From positions 5,516,001 to 5,580,000 of the forward strand of contig NZ_CP056032.1 in the NCBI RefSeq assembly GCF_013375035.1: 64,000 bases of DNA, given 5' to 3'. Within the stretch, counting starts at the first letter, position 1, and the number at the start of each line of letters is the position of its first letter. The translations under genes were made by a program, and so were the position numbers. This document shows, one piece after another, positions 8,011-15,882 of this stretch. The notes under the pieces were generated by a model, which searched no databases, was not told the DNA's origin, and worked only from the letters and a program-made list of their open reading frames with translations. This DNA comes from Spirosoma sp. KUDC1026. Lineage in GTDB: Bacteria > Bacteroidota > Bacteroidia > Cytophagales > Spirosomataceae.

Positions 8011-9708
8011 ATGAACCAGCTAAGCCTGATTGATTACATTATATTCTTTCTCTATTTTATCGGGGTGTCCTCCTACGGATACTGGATTTACAAGAAAAAG
8101 CAGTCGACCAACCTCGATACCAAAGACTTCTTCCTGGCCGAAGGATCGCTCACCTGGTGGGCCATTGGCGCATCCATGATTGCGTCGAACATCTCGGCCG
8201 AACAATTTATCGGCATGTCGGGAAATGGCTTCACCTTCGGGGTAGCCGTAGCGGTGTACGAATGGCTGGCGGCTATCGCACTCATCATTGTGGCGGTGTG
8301 GTTCATGCCCATCTACCTCAAGAACCACATCTACACCATGCCGCAGTTCCTGAAGACGCGTTACAACGAGACTGTCAGTCTAATTATGGCCATTTTCTGG
8401 CTTTTTTTATACGTATTCGTCAACCTGACATCAATTCTGTTTCTAGGTGCACTGGCAATCAGTAACCTGGCGGGACCGGATTACTTTCACGCCATCGTTA
8501 TCGGCCTCAGCATTTTTGCCCTGCTGATTACGCTGGGCGGGATGAAAGTAATTGGCTTCACGGACGTTATCCAGGTTTTGGTACTGGTCATTGGTGGTCT
8601 GGTAACGACGTACATCGCGATGACGCTGGTGAGCGAAAAGTTTGGCCTCGGCAACGACGTTATTGCTGGTTTCAAAGCCATGATGAACGACGCAGAAGAC
8701 CATTTTCACATGATCTACGAAAAGCCAGGTCCGAACGCGTCGCAGGCCGACATCAACAAGTACCTGACGCTACCGGGCATTGGCATGTACGTTGCCGGTA
8801 TCTGGATCGTGAACCTGAACTACTGGGGTTGTAACCAGTACATTACGCAACGGGCGTTGGGGGCCGATTTGAAAACGGCCCGGACAGGTATTCTTTTCGC
8901 GGCTCTCCTGAAGATTTTCATGCCGCTCATCGTTATGGTTCCTGGTATGGCTGCCTACGTATTGTACAAGAACGGAAGCCTGCAACAGGAAATGGCACCG
9001 AACGGTGTGCTTCTGGCCGATAACGCTTATTCGGCGATTCTATCGTTCCTGCCATCGGGTTTGCGCGGCATGTCGCTGGCCGCCCTGACAGCCGCTATCG
9101 TGGCCTCACTGGCAGGCAAAGCCAACTCCATTTCGACGATTTTCACCCTGGATATTTACCAGAAATATATCCGCAAGGACGCTTCCGAAAAACAACTGGT
9201 CTGGGCCGGCCGGGTTACGATTCTGGCTGCGATGCTGGTATCGATCGGTCTGACCTGGCAGGATACACTGGGCATTGGCGCCGAAGGTGGTTTTACATTT
9301 ATTCAGAAATATACGGGCTACCTGAGCCCCGGTATTTTTGCTGTCTTCATTCTCGGTTTCTTCTGGAAGCGGACAACCGGCTCAGCCGCTGTAATCGGTA
9401 TTCTGGCCAGCTTTGCGCTGGCGATTCTATTCAACAACTACGCTCCTGCCCTATTCGGGAATGACACAATTCTTTATACTGCTTACCCAACTGGTAATGG
9501 TGGTTACGAGATTCCCTTTCTGATCTGCATGGGCTGGACGTTCGTATTTACGATTCTGCTGATGGTGGCGATTAGTCTAGCCGGCCCAGCGATCAGCAAA
9601 AAAGCGTTTCAGATCGACGCCAGCATGTTCCGTCTGGCCCCAAATCATGTCGCGCTCATTACGGTTGTGATGCTCATCATCTCGGCGCTCTACGTCCGGT
9701 TCTGGTAG
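8011..9708 (+). CDS. Sodium/sugar symporter, SSS family
   Basis: Sodium:solute symporter of the vSGLT-like group, which imports hexoses or related sugars with sodium. The 565-residue protein has about 14 transmembrane helices, beginning with DYIIFFLYFIGVSSYGYWIY. Family-typical segments are DFFLAEGSLTWWAIGASMIA, NISAEQFIGMSGNGF, the Trp/Asn-rich VNLNYWGCNQYITQRALGA and LTAAIVASLAGKANSISTIF. Length is normal for the family. It lies alone between a terminator upstream and a strong one downstream. Substrate identity (glucose, galactose or sialic-type sugars) cannot be read from sequence. Confidence 0.92.
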   Translation: MNQLSLIDYIIFFLYFIGVSSYGYWIYKKKQSTNLDTKDFFLAEGSLTWWAIGASMIASNISAEQFIGMSGNGFTFGVAVAVYEWLAAIALIIVAVWFMPIYLKNHIYTMPQFLKTRYNETVSLIMAIFWLFLYVFVNLTSILFLGALAISNLAGPDYFHAIVIGLSIFALLITLGGMKVIGFTDVIQVLVLVIGGLVTTYIAMTLVSEKFGLGNDVIAGFKAMMNDAEDHFHMIYEKPGPNASQADINKYLTLPGIGMYVAGIWIVNLNYWGCNQYITQRALGADLKTARTGILFAALLKIFMPLIVMVPGMAAYVLYKNGSLQQEMAPNGVLLADNAYSAILSFLPSGLRGMSLAALTAAIVASLAGKANSISTIFTLDIYQKYIRKDASEKQLVWAGRVTILAAMLVSIGLTWQDTLGIGAEGGFTFIQKYTGYLSPGIFAVFILGFFWKRTTGSAAVIGILASFALAILFNNYAPALFGNDTILYTAYPTGNGGYEIPFLICMGWTFVFTILLMVAISLAGPAISKKAFQIDASMFRLAPNHVALITVVMLIISALYVRFW

Positions 9709-9729
9709 TTAGTCGCTGGTTTTCGTTGG

Positions 9730-9779
9730 GAGCCTCAAAAATACATGCTGGTAAAGGCACGTATTTTTGAGGCTCTTTT
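9730..9779 (+). terminator. Strong terminator after the symporter
   Basis: A perfect 15-bp stem (GAGCCTCAAAAATAC with GTATTTTTGAGGCTC) and a 16-nt loop are followed by TTTT. It starts 21 bases after the symporter stop codon. Confidence 0.85.
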
Positions 9780-9812
9780 CGGTTCTTTATTCTTTCATTT
9801 TCGCAGTTCAGC

Positions 9813-11051
9813 ATGACCCAACCCGCCCCGCCTTCCGTTTCGCTCCGTCCCTTGTTTTCACTGCCCGTTATTGTGGCTGCCCTGGGCTATTTTGTCGATG
9901 TCTATGACTTACTGCTGTTCAACATTGTCCGCGTACCGAGCTTACAGGAACTAGGCTTATCGAATACAGACGTTTCGCTGATTGGGGGGCGGATTCTGAA
10001 TTTCCAGCAGGCCGGTCTGTTGCTGGGGGGGATTCTGTGGGGTATTCTAGGCGACAAGCGGGGGCGGTTGTCGGTATTATTCGGCTCGATTCTGACGTAC
10101 TCGCTGGCAAATATTGCCTGCGGATTTGTCCACGACCCCACCTTGTATTCGGTGTTACGCTTCGTAGCCGGTTTTGGTCTGGCGGGTGAACTGGGTGCCG
10201 GTATTACGCTGGTTAATGAGATTTTGCCCAAGGAACTGCGCGCCTATGGCTCCTCGCTGGTGGCCAGCGTTGGCCTGTTTGGAGCGGTAGTGGCCTACTT
10301 CACCGTTACGCTGTATACCTGGCGTACGACGTATTTCATCGGTGGTAGCCTGGGGCTGGGCCTATTGTTGCTACGGGTGAGCATTTTTGAGTCGGGCATG
10401 TTTACCCGCGTACAGCAAACCGCTACGAGCCGGGGCAACTTCTGGTCGTTGTTTAGTCCGCGTGAGCGGCTGATGCGTTACGTTTATTGCATGGGAATTT
10501 CGTTACCAACCTATCTGGTCATTGGCCTGCTGGCAACGTTCGGCAACGAGTTTGCCCAGGCGATGGGGCTGGAAGCCGCCGTGCCGCCGGGTCGTTGCGT
10601 CATGTTTACCTACATTGGTATCGTCGTTGGCGATTTGCTGAGCGGTATTTTCAGCCAGTACCTCCGCTCACGTCGACAGGCAATCGGCTTGATGATGGGG
10701 CTGACCTTGGTTTTTGTGGGTGTTTATCTCTCAGGTATTCTCAAAACGACAGATGCTTTTTATGCCATCTGCATGGGTATGGGTTTTGGGATCGGTTACA
10801 TCGCTATGTTCCTGACCATCACCGCCGAGAGTTTCGGCACGAACCTGCGTTCAACAGCTACCACGTCGGTAGCCAACAACGTACGGGCCACAACGCTGAT
10901 CTCCATTCCTGCTTTTCAGGCTATGAAACCGCTTATTGGCGTACTTGGCGCTGGGGCTGTTGTATCGGCAGTTTGCTTCGCGGTAGGCTTCTGGTCGCTC
11001 ACCCAACTCGACGAGACATTTGGCAAAGACTTGGATTATGTAGAACTTTAG
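9813..11051 (+). CDS. MFS transporter (second paralogue)
   Basis: Inner-membrane secondary transporter, 412 residues with about 12 helices. It aligns end to end by eye with the transporter at 6003-7271, sharing GGILWGILGDKRGRLSVLFG in loop 2-3, LAGELGAGITLVNEILPKE in helix 4-5 and the ending FGKDLDYVEL. The pair therefore arose by duplication, and the copies have clearly diverged since. The intervening symporter and secreted protein were either inserted or belong to the same metabolic theme. The substrate is unknown. The next gene, an acyltransferase, starts 31 bases downstream on the same strand. Confidence 0.9.
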   Translation: MTQPAPPSVSLRPLFSLPVIVAALGYFVDVYDLLLFNIVRVPSLQELGLSNTDVSLIGGRILNFQQAGLLLGGILWGILGDKRGRLSVLFGSILTYSLANIACGFVHDPTLYSVLRFVAGFGLAGELGAGITLVNEILPKELRAYGSSLVASVGLFGAVVAYFTVTLYTWRTTYFIGGSLGLGLLLLRVSIFESGMFTRVQQTATSRGNFWSLFSPRERLMRYVYCMGISLPTYLVIGLLATFGNEFAQAMGLEAAVPPGRCVMFTYIGIVVGDLLSGIFSQYLRSRRQAIGLMMGLTLVFVGVYLSGILKTTDAFYAICMGMGFGIGYIAMFLTITAESFGTNLRSTATTSVANNVRATTLISIPAFQAMKPLIGVLGAGAVVSAVCFAVGFWSLTQLDETFGKDLDYVEL

Positions 11052-11082
11052 GTCTATTTTTTTCAACCAATTGCCCAACACC

Positions 11083-12267
11083 ATGCGTCCAGCCTCCCCG
11101 GCACAGGTGTACTTCCCTAGTTTCAACGGCATTCGCTTTATTGCCGCATCGGCAGTGGTATTTCACCACATCGAGCAGTTCAAATCAATCTTTGGCTTTA
11201 CGGACGCCTTTGACCGCACCAACGAGTATCCGCAGATTTACCAGGCTGGTCGGCTGGGGGTAGCGTTATTTTTCGTGCTGAGTGGCTTTCTTATTACGTA
11301 CCTGCTCCTGGCCGAAAAGCAATACGCAGGCCGGATTGCCACGGGTAATTTCTACGTCCGCCGGATTCTGCGCATCTGGCCACTCTATTTCCTGATTATC
11401 GGGCTGAGCTTCTTTGTCTTTCCTCATATTCCGGCGCTATACGTACCGGGCTGGTCGGAGCACACTTACGATTACTTCTGGCCCAAGCTGGGATTTTTCC
11501 TGTTGGTAATGCCCAACATTGCCATTACGTTGTACCACGAAATGCCGTTCAGCTCCCACACCTGGTCGATTGGTGTCGAGGAGCAGTTTTACCTGATCTG
11601 GCCGTGGCTGATCGGCAGCGTACGTCCACGCCGAACGCTATTGATACTGGGCAGTATTGCCCTCATCCTGGCAGGAGCTTTTTTCTGGATACGTTTCGGT
11701 CCTGGCTCAATACAGCCCACCGCCGGAACTACCCAACTGCTTCTTTCCGATTTTCTGGCGCATTTTCGCATCGGCGCAATGGCGATTGGCGGCATCGGTG
11801 CTTACCTGATCTTCATTGAGCATCCTGTTCTAACCTTTCTATATAAGAAGTGGGTGCAGGTGGTTGTGTACGCTATACTGGTCTATCTGCTGGCAACAGG
11901 CTACCGGATTCCGGGTTTGAATTACGAAGGGTACGCCCTGTTTTTCGTCTTTCTGCTGATGAACCTGGCGCGTAATCCGAATTCGATCATCAACCTCGAA
12001 AACCGGTTCTGCACATTCATGGGCAAGATTTCGTACGGCGTTTATATGTACCACCCCGTTGTTATCGTCCTTTGCTTGTATGTTATCCGGCAGTTCATAC
12101 CCTACAGCACAGGCTTTTCGGTGATGCTTTACGTATCCAGTTATGCCCTCACGACGCTGGTAGCCTGGCTGTCCTACGAGTATTTCGAGAAGCAGTTCCT
12201 GAAACTAAAGGACCGTTTTGCCCCCGGTGATAAACCCGTCAAAGTTGCTAACCCGGAGCGGGTATAG
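11083..12267 (+). CDS. Membrane acyltransferase, acyltransferase-3 family
   Basis: Integral membrane O-acyltransferase of the OafA/NolL type, which transfers acetyl or other acyl groups to cell-surface sugars. The 394-residue protein has about ten helices. Family marks are the N-terminal FNGIRFIAASAVVFHHIEQF, with the conserved Arg and HH pair, then RLGVALFFVLSGFLITYLLL, YVRRILRIWPLYF and SIGVEEQFYLIWPW. The ATG at 11083 is chosen over a TTG twelve bases upstream. It follows the second MFS gene closely and may share its transcript. The acceptor is unknown, since no polysaccharide cluster surrounds it. Confidence 0.9.
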   Translation: MRPASPAQVYFPSFNGIRFIAASAVVFHHIEQFKSIFGFTDAFDRTNEYPQIYQAGRLGVALFFVLSGFLITYLLLAEKQYAGRIATGNFYVRRILRIWPLYFLIIGLSFFVFPHIPALYVPGWSEHTYDYFWPKLGFFLLVMPNIAITLYHEMPFSSHTWSIGVEEQFYLIWPWLIGSVRPRRTLLILGSIALILAGAFFWIRFGPGSIQPTAGTTQLLLSDFLAHFRIGAMAIGGIGAYLIFIEHPVLTFLYKKWVQVVVYAILVYLLATGYRIPGLNYEGYALFFVFLLMNLARNPNSIINLENRFCTFMGKISYGVYMYHPVVIVLCLYVIRQFIPYSTGFSVMLYVSSYALTTLVAWLSYEYFEKQFLKLKDRFAPGDKPVKVANPERV

Positions 12268-12285
12268 GCGTCTGCTTATTTATTG

Positions 12286-12293
12286 TACTTTTG
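12286..12293 (+). promoter_or_regulatory. Probable -7 element for the first cobalamin riboswitch transcript
   Basis: TACTTTTG matches TAnnTTTG and lies just upstream of the aptamer. The second riboswitch has the same octamer at the same kind of position (28549-28556), which supports both calls. Confidence 0.5.
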
Positions 12294-12307
12294 CCGTATA
12301 AAGCACA

Positions 12308-12531
12308 GAGGTAACAGTTCGTTTCTGACTGAAACGAACTTGTTTTAATAGGGAATCCGTCGGCCTGCCGACTCGGTGAAAATCCGGAACAGTCTCCGCT
12401 GCTGTAACCCCACAATCAAGGCGCTCCATTACTTAGCCACTGTTCGGCATCGAATGGGAAGGCGGGGGCGCTGGGGAAGTCAGAAGACCTGCCTTTGTCG
12501 CGTTGATCAATAGCTTTCGGCAGAAAGGCTC
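12308..12531 (+). promoter_or_regulatory. Cobalamin riboswitch controlling the btuF-like/pduO unit
   Basis: The leader has the hallmarks of the cobalamin aptamer in order: a 5' hairpin, GGGAATCCG, TCTCCGCTGCTGTAA, GCCACTG, GGGAAGGCG and the B12 box AGTCAGAAGACCTGCC at 12478-12493. A further hairpin, AGCTTT..AAGGCT at 12512-12530, carries the only purine-rich AAAGG before the ATG at 12540. It may act as the regulatory P13-type stem that hides the ribosome site when cobalamin binds. That mechanism is inference; the aptamer itself is clear. Confidence 0.93.
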
Positions 12532-12539
12532 ATCGATGT

Positions 12540-13766
12540 ATGTTTTCTAAAAATCTCTCCAGTAGCGGGCAGCGTACGCATTTAGCCCGCCTTTTTCTGT
12601 ATTGTCTCGTTCTGGTTAGTCTGACCAGATTCTCTACGCTTGCCCAGCCATCGGCCGTTCGGAATCAATCAATTGCACCATCCAAAAGATCAGCATCCAA
12701 CCGGGTCACGCCAGACCGGATCACTGTTCGTTACGCCCGTGGATTCACCATCCAATATTTTGGAAACTATAAACTGGTTTCCATTATTAGCCCATTCGAA
12801 AAAAAGACCGATACAGTGCGTTACGTACTGGTGCAACGGGGCACACCCGCGCCCAAAGGGTATGCACCCAGCCAGATTATCCGGATTCCGCTTCGACGTA
12901 TGGTGCTCATGTCCTCTATGCACGTTGGCCTAGCCGGTTTTCTGGAGGCCGAAGAGCAGATTGTTGGACTTGGTAATCTGAAATACGTATCGTCGCCTAA
13001 AGTCATCCAGCGTATCGACGCGGGGAAAGTGCAGGAAGTTGGCCACGACCAGACGCTGAACGAGGAACAACTGGTTAGCCTGCAACCTGACCTGCTGATG
13101 GCAACAGGCAGCCCAACCGCACAAATGAACCGGTATCAGACATTACGTAATGCTGGAGTCCCCGTGCTAATCAATTCGGAATGGGTAGAAACGACCCCTC
13201 TGGGGCGGGCCGAATGGGTAAAGCTGATGGCGGCCCTGCTCAACAAAGAAGCGCTGGTTAACCAAAAATTTGCGCAGGTCGAACGGGAGTACAACCGATT
13301 GGCGGCCCTGGCACGAAACGTTGCCAGTAAACCCAGCATCATCAGCGGGATGAACGCGAAAGACGCCTGGTTCGTACCCGACGGCGATAGCTACATTACC
13401 CGCTTCTTCCTGGACGCGGGCGGTAGCTACCCCTGGTCGAACCGACGAACAACGGGTAGTCTACCCCTGAATTTTGAAGCGGTTTATCCCATTGCCCTCA
13501 ACGCTGATTACTGGCTCAACATCGGTCTGAACGGCGTGAGCTCAAAAAAAGACGTATTGGCCAAAGACAGTCGGTATGCCGATTTCGCCCCCTTTAAATC
13601 GGGTCAGATGTACAGCTACGGCAAGCGCATGAACAACCGGGGCGCCAACGACTACTGGGAATCGGGCGCTGTAAACCCGCACGTGGTACTGGCCGACTTG
13701 ATCAAAATTATGCACCCCAAATTACTTCCCAAACACCAGCTGGTTTATTACAAACAGTTGAACTAA
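12540..13766 (+). CDS. Cobalamin/corrinoid ABC-type binding protein, BtuF-like
   Basis: Periplasmic substrate-binding protein expected to capture cobalamin or corrinoids for an ABC importer. In 408 residues there is an N-terminal signal sequence (about 15-36, LARLFLYCLVLVSLTRFSTL), a beta-rich stretch typical of Bacteroidota members (YLVQRGTP-like), then the BtuF/FecB fold from about residue 120. That fold includes EEQIVGLGNLKYV, LNEEQLVSLQPDLLMATG and LRNAGVPVLINSEW. The gene sits directly behind a cobalamin riboswitch and 48 bases ahead of the adenosyltransferase gene, so vitamin B12 is the most likely ligand rather than iron. No BtuC or BtuD gene lies in the window, so the permease and ATPase must be encoded elsewhere. 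Confidence 0.88.
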   Translation: MFSKNLSSSGQRTHLARLFLYCLVLVSLTRFSTLAQPSAVRNQSIAPSKRSASNRVTPDRITVRYARGFTIQYFGNYKLVSIISPFEKKTDTVRYVLVQRGTPAPKGYAPSQIIRIPLRRMVLMSSMHVGLAGFLEAEEQIVGLGNLKYVSSPKVIQRIDAGKVQEVGHDQTLNEEQLVSLQPDLLMATGSPTAQMNRYQTLRNAGVPVLINSEWVETTPLGRAEWVKLMAALLNKEALVNQKFAQVEREYNRLAALARNVASKPSIISGMNAKDAWFVPDGDSYITRFFLDAGGSYPWSNRRTTGSLPLNFEAVYPIALNADYWLNIGLNGVSSKKDVLAKDSRYADFAPFKSGQMYSYGKRMNNRGANDYWESGAVNPHVVLADLIKIMHPKLLPKHQLVYYKQLN

Positions 13767-13814
13767 CAGGCGCTGCCGGAACTGAGTCCATTATTACGTA
13801 ACAGACAATAAGTC

Positions 13815-14384
13815 ATGAAGATCTACACAAAAAAAGGCGACAGAGGAACGACCGGACTTTTCGGCGGCAGCCGGGTCGACAAAGACGATGTCCGGGTTGA
13901 CTGCATCGGCACACTGGACGAAGCTAATTCCACCATCGGTCTGCTACGGGTCAAGCTTGGCAATGACCACCCGTGGCAACCGAACCTGCACAAGATTCAG
14001 AAGGATTTAATGGACATGATGTCCCATCTGGCCCGGCCGTCCACCGCCAAGAAAGTCAATACCAACCCCATGCCGGAAGGTGGCTCGGATTTCTGCGAAC
14101 AGTGGATCGATGAACTGGAAGCGGGCATGTCGTCGCCATCAGATTATTTTCTCTTACCGGGTGGCAACGAGATTTCAGCCCTCTGCCACGTAGCGCGCAC
14201 GCAGATTCGCCGGGGCGAACGCCGGTTGGTATCACTCATAAAGACAGACGACGTACACGATGCCATTCCGGCCTATATCAACCGGTTGTCGGATCTGTTT
14301 TTCACGCTGGCCCGTGCCGAAATGGACAAAGCTGGTGTGGCCGAAGAGAAATGGCAACTCTTTCTTTACAAACGCTTTAAGTAA
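13815..14384 (+). CDS. Cob(I)alamin adenosyltransferase, PduO type
   Basis: Transfers the adenosyl group of ATP to cob(I)alamin or a corrinoid precursor, giving the coenzyme form. The 189-residue protein has the PduO N-terminal ATP-site motif KIYTKKGDRGTTGLFGG, the DCIGTLDEANS segment, and the C-terminal helices with SALCHVARTQIRRGERRL and YINRLSDLFFTLAR. Length is normal for this type, and it is unrelated to CobA/BtuR. It lies downstream of the riboswitch-controlled binding-protein gene and probably shares its mRNA. Its stop codon directly abuts the stop of the convergent ATPase gene. Confidence 0.94.
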   Translation: MKIYTKKGDRGTTGLFGGSRVDKDDVRVDCIGTLDEANSTIGLLRVKLGNDHPWQPNLHKIQKDLMDMMSHLARPSTAKKVNTNPMPEGGSDFCEQWIDELEAGMSSPSDYFLLPGGNEISALCHVARTQIRRGERRLVSLIKTDDVHDAIPAYINRLSDLFFTLARAEMDKAGVAEEKWQLFLYKRFK

Positions 14385-14942
14385 TCAGGAAGCAAACCGT
14401 GGTAAAAGGCCGACCGCGTTACGAACAAACGTAACGCGGTCGGCTACGCTGGTTTGGGGCAACTCTTGAATTTTGTACCCAAGTGCCTGATACGTTTCAA
14501 CCAGCGCCTGGTGCAGCGCTGAGGCTTCTTCAAACGTTTGCCAGCGCTCGCTGTCGTTCACATAAATGGTTTCCCAGGGGGGAGCCATAAACACCAGTGG
14601 ATCATAAGGAAACTGCCCGGCAGCCCGATACCAGGCTTCTTCGACCGGTAAGCCGCCCACTCGCAGGTAAGCGATTATGTCGGGAATACCCCGATCGAAG
14701 AACGTAATGGACGTATCATCATCGGTAGAAGCCTTTTCATACTGGTCGATCATTCGCTGGAGCGCCAACTTGGCAAAACAGTCCAGATCGATCCACGGCA
14801 GACAGCTACTGCTAAGCATGACCTGCTCCTGAATCAGTTGTCTGGATACTTCGTCAACGCATAAAAAACCGGCGGTGCGTAAGGCATTGAGCAGGGTACT
14901 TTTGCCAGCGCCGGGTCCGCCGGAGATAATAAATCTAGCCAT
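14385..14942 (-). CDS. Small AAA/P-loop ATPase in the cobalamin operon
   Basis: A 185-residue P-loop NTPase of the AAA_28 type. The Walker A motif GGPGAGKST is at residues 8-16 right after the first strand, and a probable Walker B is TFFDRGIPD. C-terminal helices contain SERWQTFEEASALHQALVET. The fold is related to nucleoside/nicotinamide riboside kinases (NadR-like). It is translationally coupled to cbiB, overlapping by 8 bases, which suggests a job in corrinoid synthesis. CobU, CobY and the threonine kinase PduX are not in the window, so a small-molecule kinase role is possible, but this is speculation. Its 3' end contains a strong hairpin. Confidence 0.75.
   Translation of the reverse strand: MARFIISGGPGAGKSTLLNALRTAGFLCVDEVSRQLIQEQVMLSSSCLPWIDLDCFAKLALQRMIDQYEKASTDDDTSITFFDRGIPDIIAYLRVGGLPVEEAWYRAAGQFPYDPLVFMAPPWETIYVNDSERWQTFEEASALHQALVETYQALGYKIQELPQTSVADRVTFVRNAVGLLPRFAS
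14409..14444. terminator. 15-bp hairpin at a zero-gap convergent gene end
   Basis: A perfect 15-bp stem (GCCGACCGCGTTACG and its complement) with an AACAAA loop lies inside the last 20 codons of the minus-strand ATPase gene, 25 bases beyond the stop of the plus-strand adenosyltransferase gene. On the minus strand it is followed by CTTTTACC. It may terminate transcription in both directions, although the T tracts are weak. Confidence 0.55.
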
Positions 14943-15882
14943 AGATACGTAACAGGTAATGAAGACCCACCAGACCAGTCACCACGAGCAGGCAGGTTCG
15001 GTGGTTGATTTGACTTACCTGGTCAATTTCGTTTGGTGCAATAGGGCGATCCAGTTCACCGATATACGGTTTTTCGACTAGTACACCATGGTACATGTTC
15101 GGCCCACCAAAGCGGCAATTGAGAATCCCAGCGAGGGCAGCTTCGGGATAACCCGCGTTGGGGCTTTTATGCCGATTACCGTACCGCAACGCAAACTTTA
15201 ATCCGCGCTTACTACCCGTAACCAACACCATGAGTAGCGCCGTCAACCGGGCAGGGATGACATTAGCTACATCGTCCAGACGGGCGGCAAATTTACCAAA
15301 CTGTTCGTACCGCTCACTCCGGTAGCCAATCATTGAATCCAGCGTATTGATCATTTTGTAGGTCATCATTCCCGGAACGCCCGCCAGCCCGTAGAAGAAC
15401 AGTGGTGCAATAACACCGTCGCTGAGGTTTTCGGACATCGTTTCCAGCACCGCAATCCGAATCTGCTGTGGACTTAGCTGTGATGTATCACGACCCACAA
15501 TCCGCGACAGTTGTCGACGGCCAGCCTCTACACCTTCCTGTTCCAACACCCGAAAAACGGCTTTCCCCTCACGGATCAAGTTGTGATTGGCGAGGCCGTA
15601 CCACACCCAAAGGGCATTGGTGAGCACAAACAGCGCCGGATGGATGGACAACGTGAGTTGGTTCAGGCCAAGAAAAAATAAGCAAGCCAGTATGCACAAG
15701 CTAAGGGCCAGGGCGGCTCCTTTCCAGAATCGGAGTTTTCCTTTGTTAAGAAGCCGCTCCCCCTTGGCAATTAGGTTGCCAAAGATTCGAATGGGGTGCG
15801 GCCAGTTGTCAGGATCACCAACTATCAGGTCCAGCACATAGCCCAGCAGTAGCGGTAATGCAAAGAGCCCTAATTGTTCCAT
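14935..15882 (-). CDS. cbiB: Adenosylcobinamide-phosphate synthase
   Basis: Integral membrane enzyme of the CbiB/CobD family that attaches (R)-1-amino-2-propanol phosphate to adenosylcobyric acid. The 315-residue protein has 4-5 hydrophobic segments and the family marks VGDPDNWPHPIRIFGNLI near residue 20, ETMSENLSDGVIAPLFFY, AGVPGMMTYKMINTLDSM and YGNRHKSPNAGYPEAALAG. Length is normal. It overlaps the upstream aminotransferase gene by 13 bases and the downstream ATPase gene by 8, so the three form one translationally coupled operon. No riboswitch precedes this operon. The symbol cbiB avoids confusion with CobD used for other proteins. Confidence 0.95.
   Translation of the reverse strand: MEQLGLFALPLLLGYVLDLIVGDPDNWPHPIRIFGNLIAKGERLLNKGKLRFWKGAALALSLCILACLFFLGLNQLTLSIHPALFVLTNALWVWYGLANHNLIREGKAVFRVLEQEGVEAGRRQLSRIVGRDTSQLSPQQIRIAVLETMSENLSDGVIAPLFFYGLAGVPGMMTYKMINTLDSMIGYRSERYEQFGKFAARLDDVANVIPARLTALLMVLVTGSKRGLKFALRYGNRHKSPNAGYPEAALAGILNCRFGGPNMYHGVLVEKPYIGELDRPIAPNEIDQVSQINHRTCLLVVTGLVGLHYLLRIYG

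Noticed and set aside
10487-11263. Plus-strand 258-residue frame overlapping the second MFS gene and the acyltransferase start
   Set aside because: It is an alternative frame of two well-supported genes, rich in Arg, Trp and Cys.
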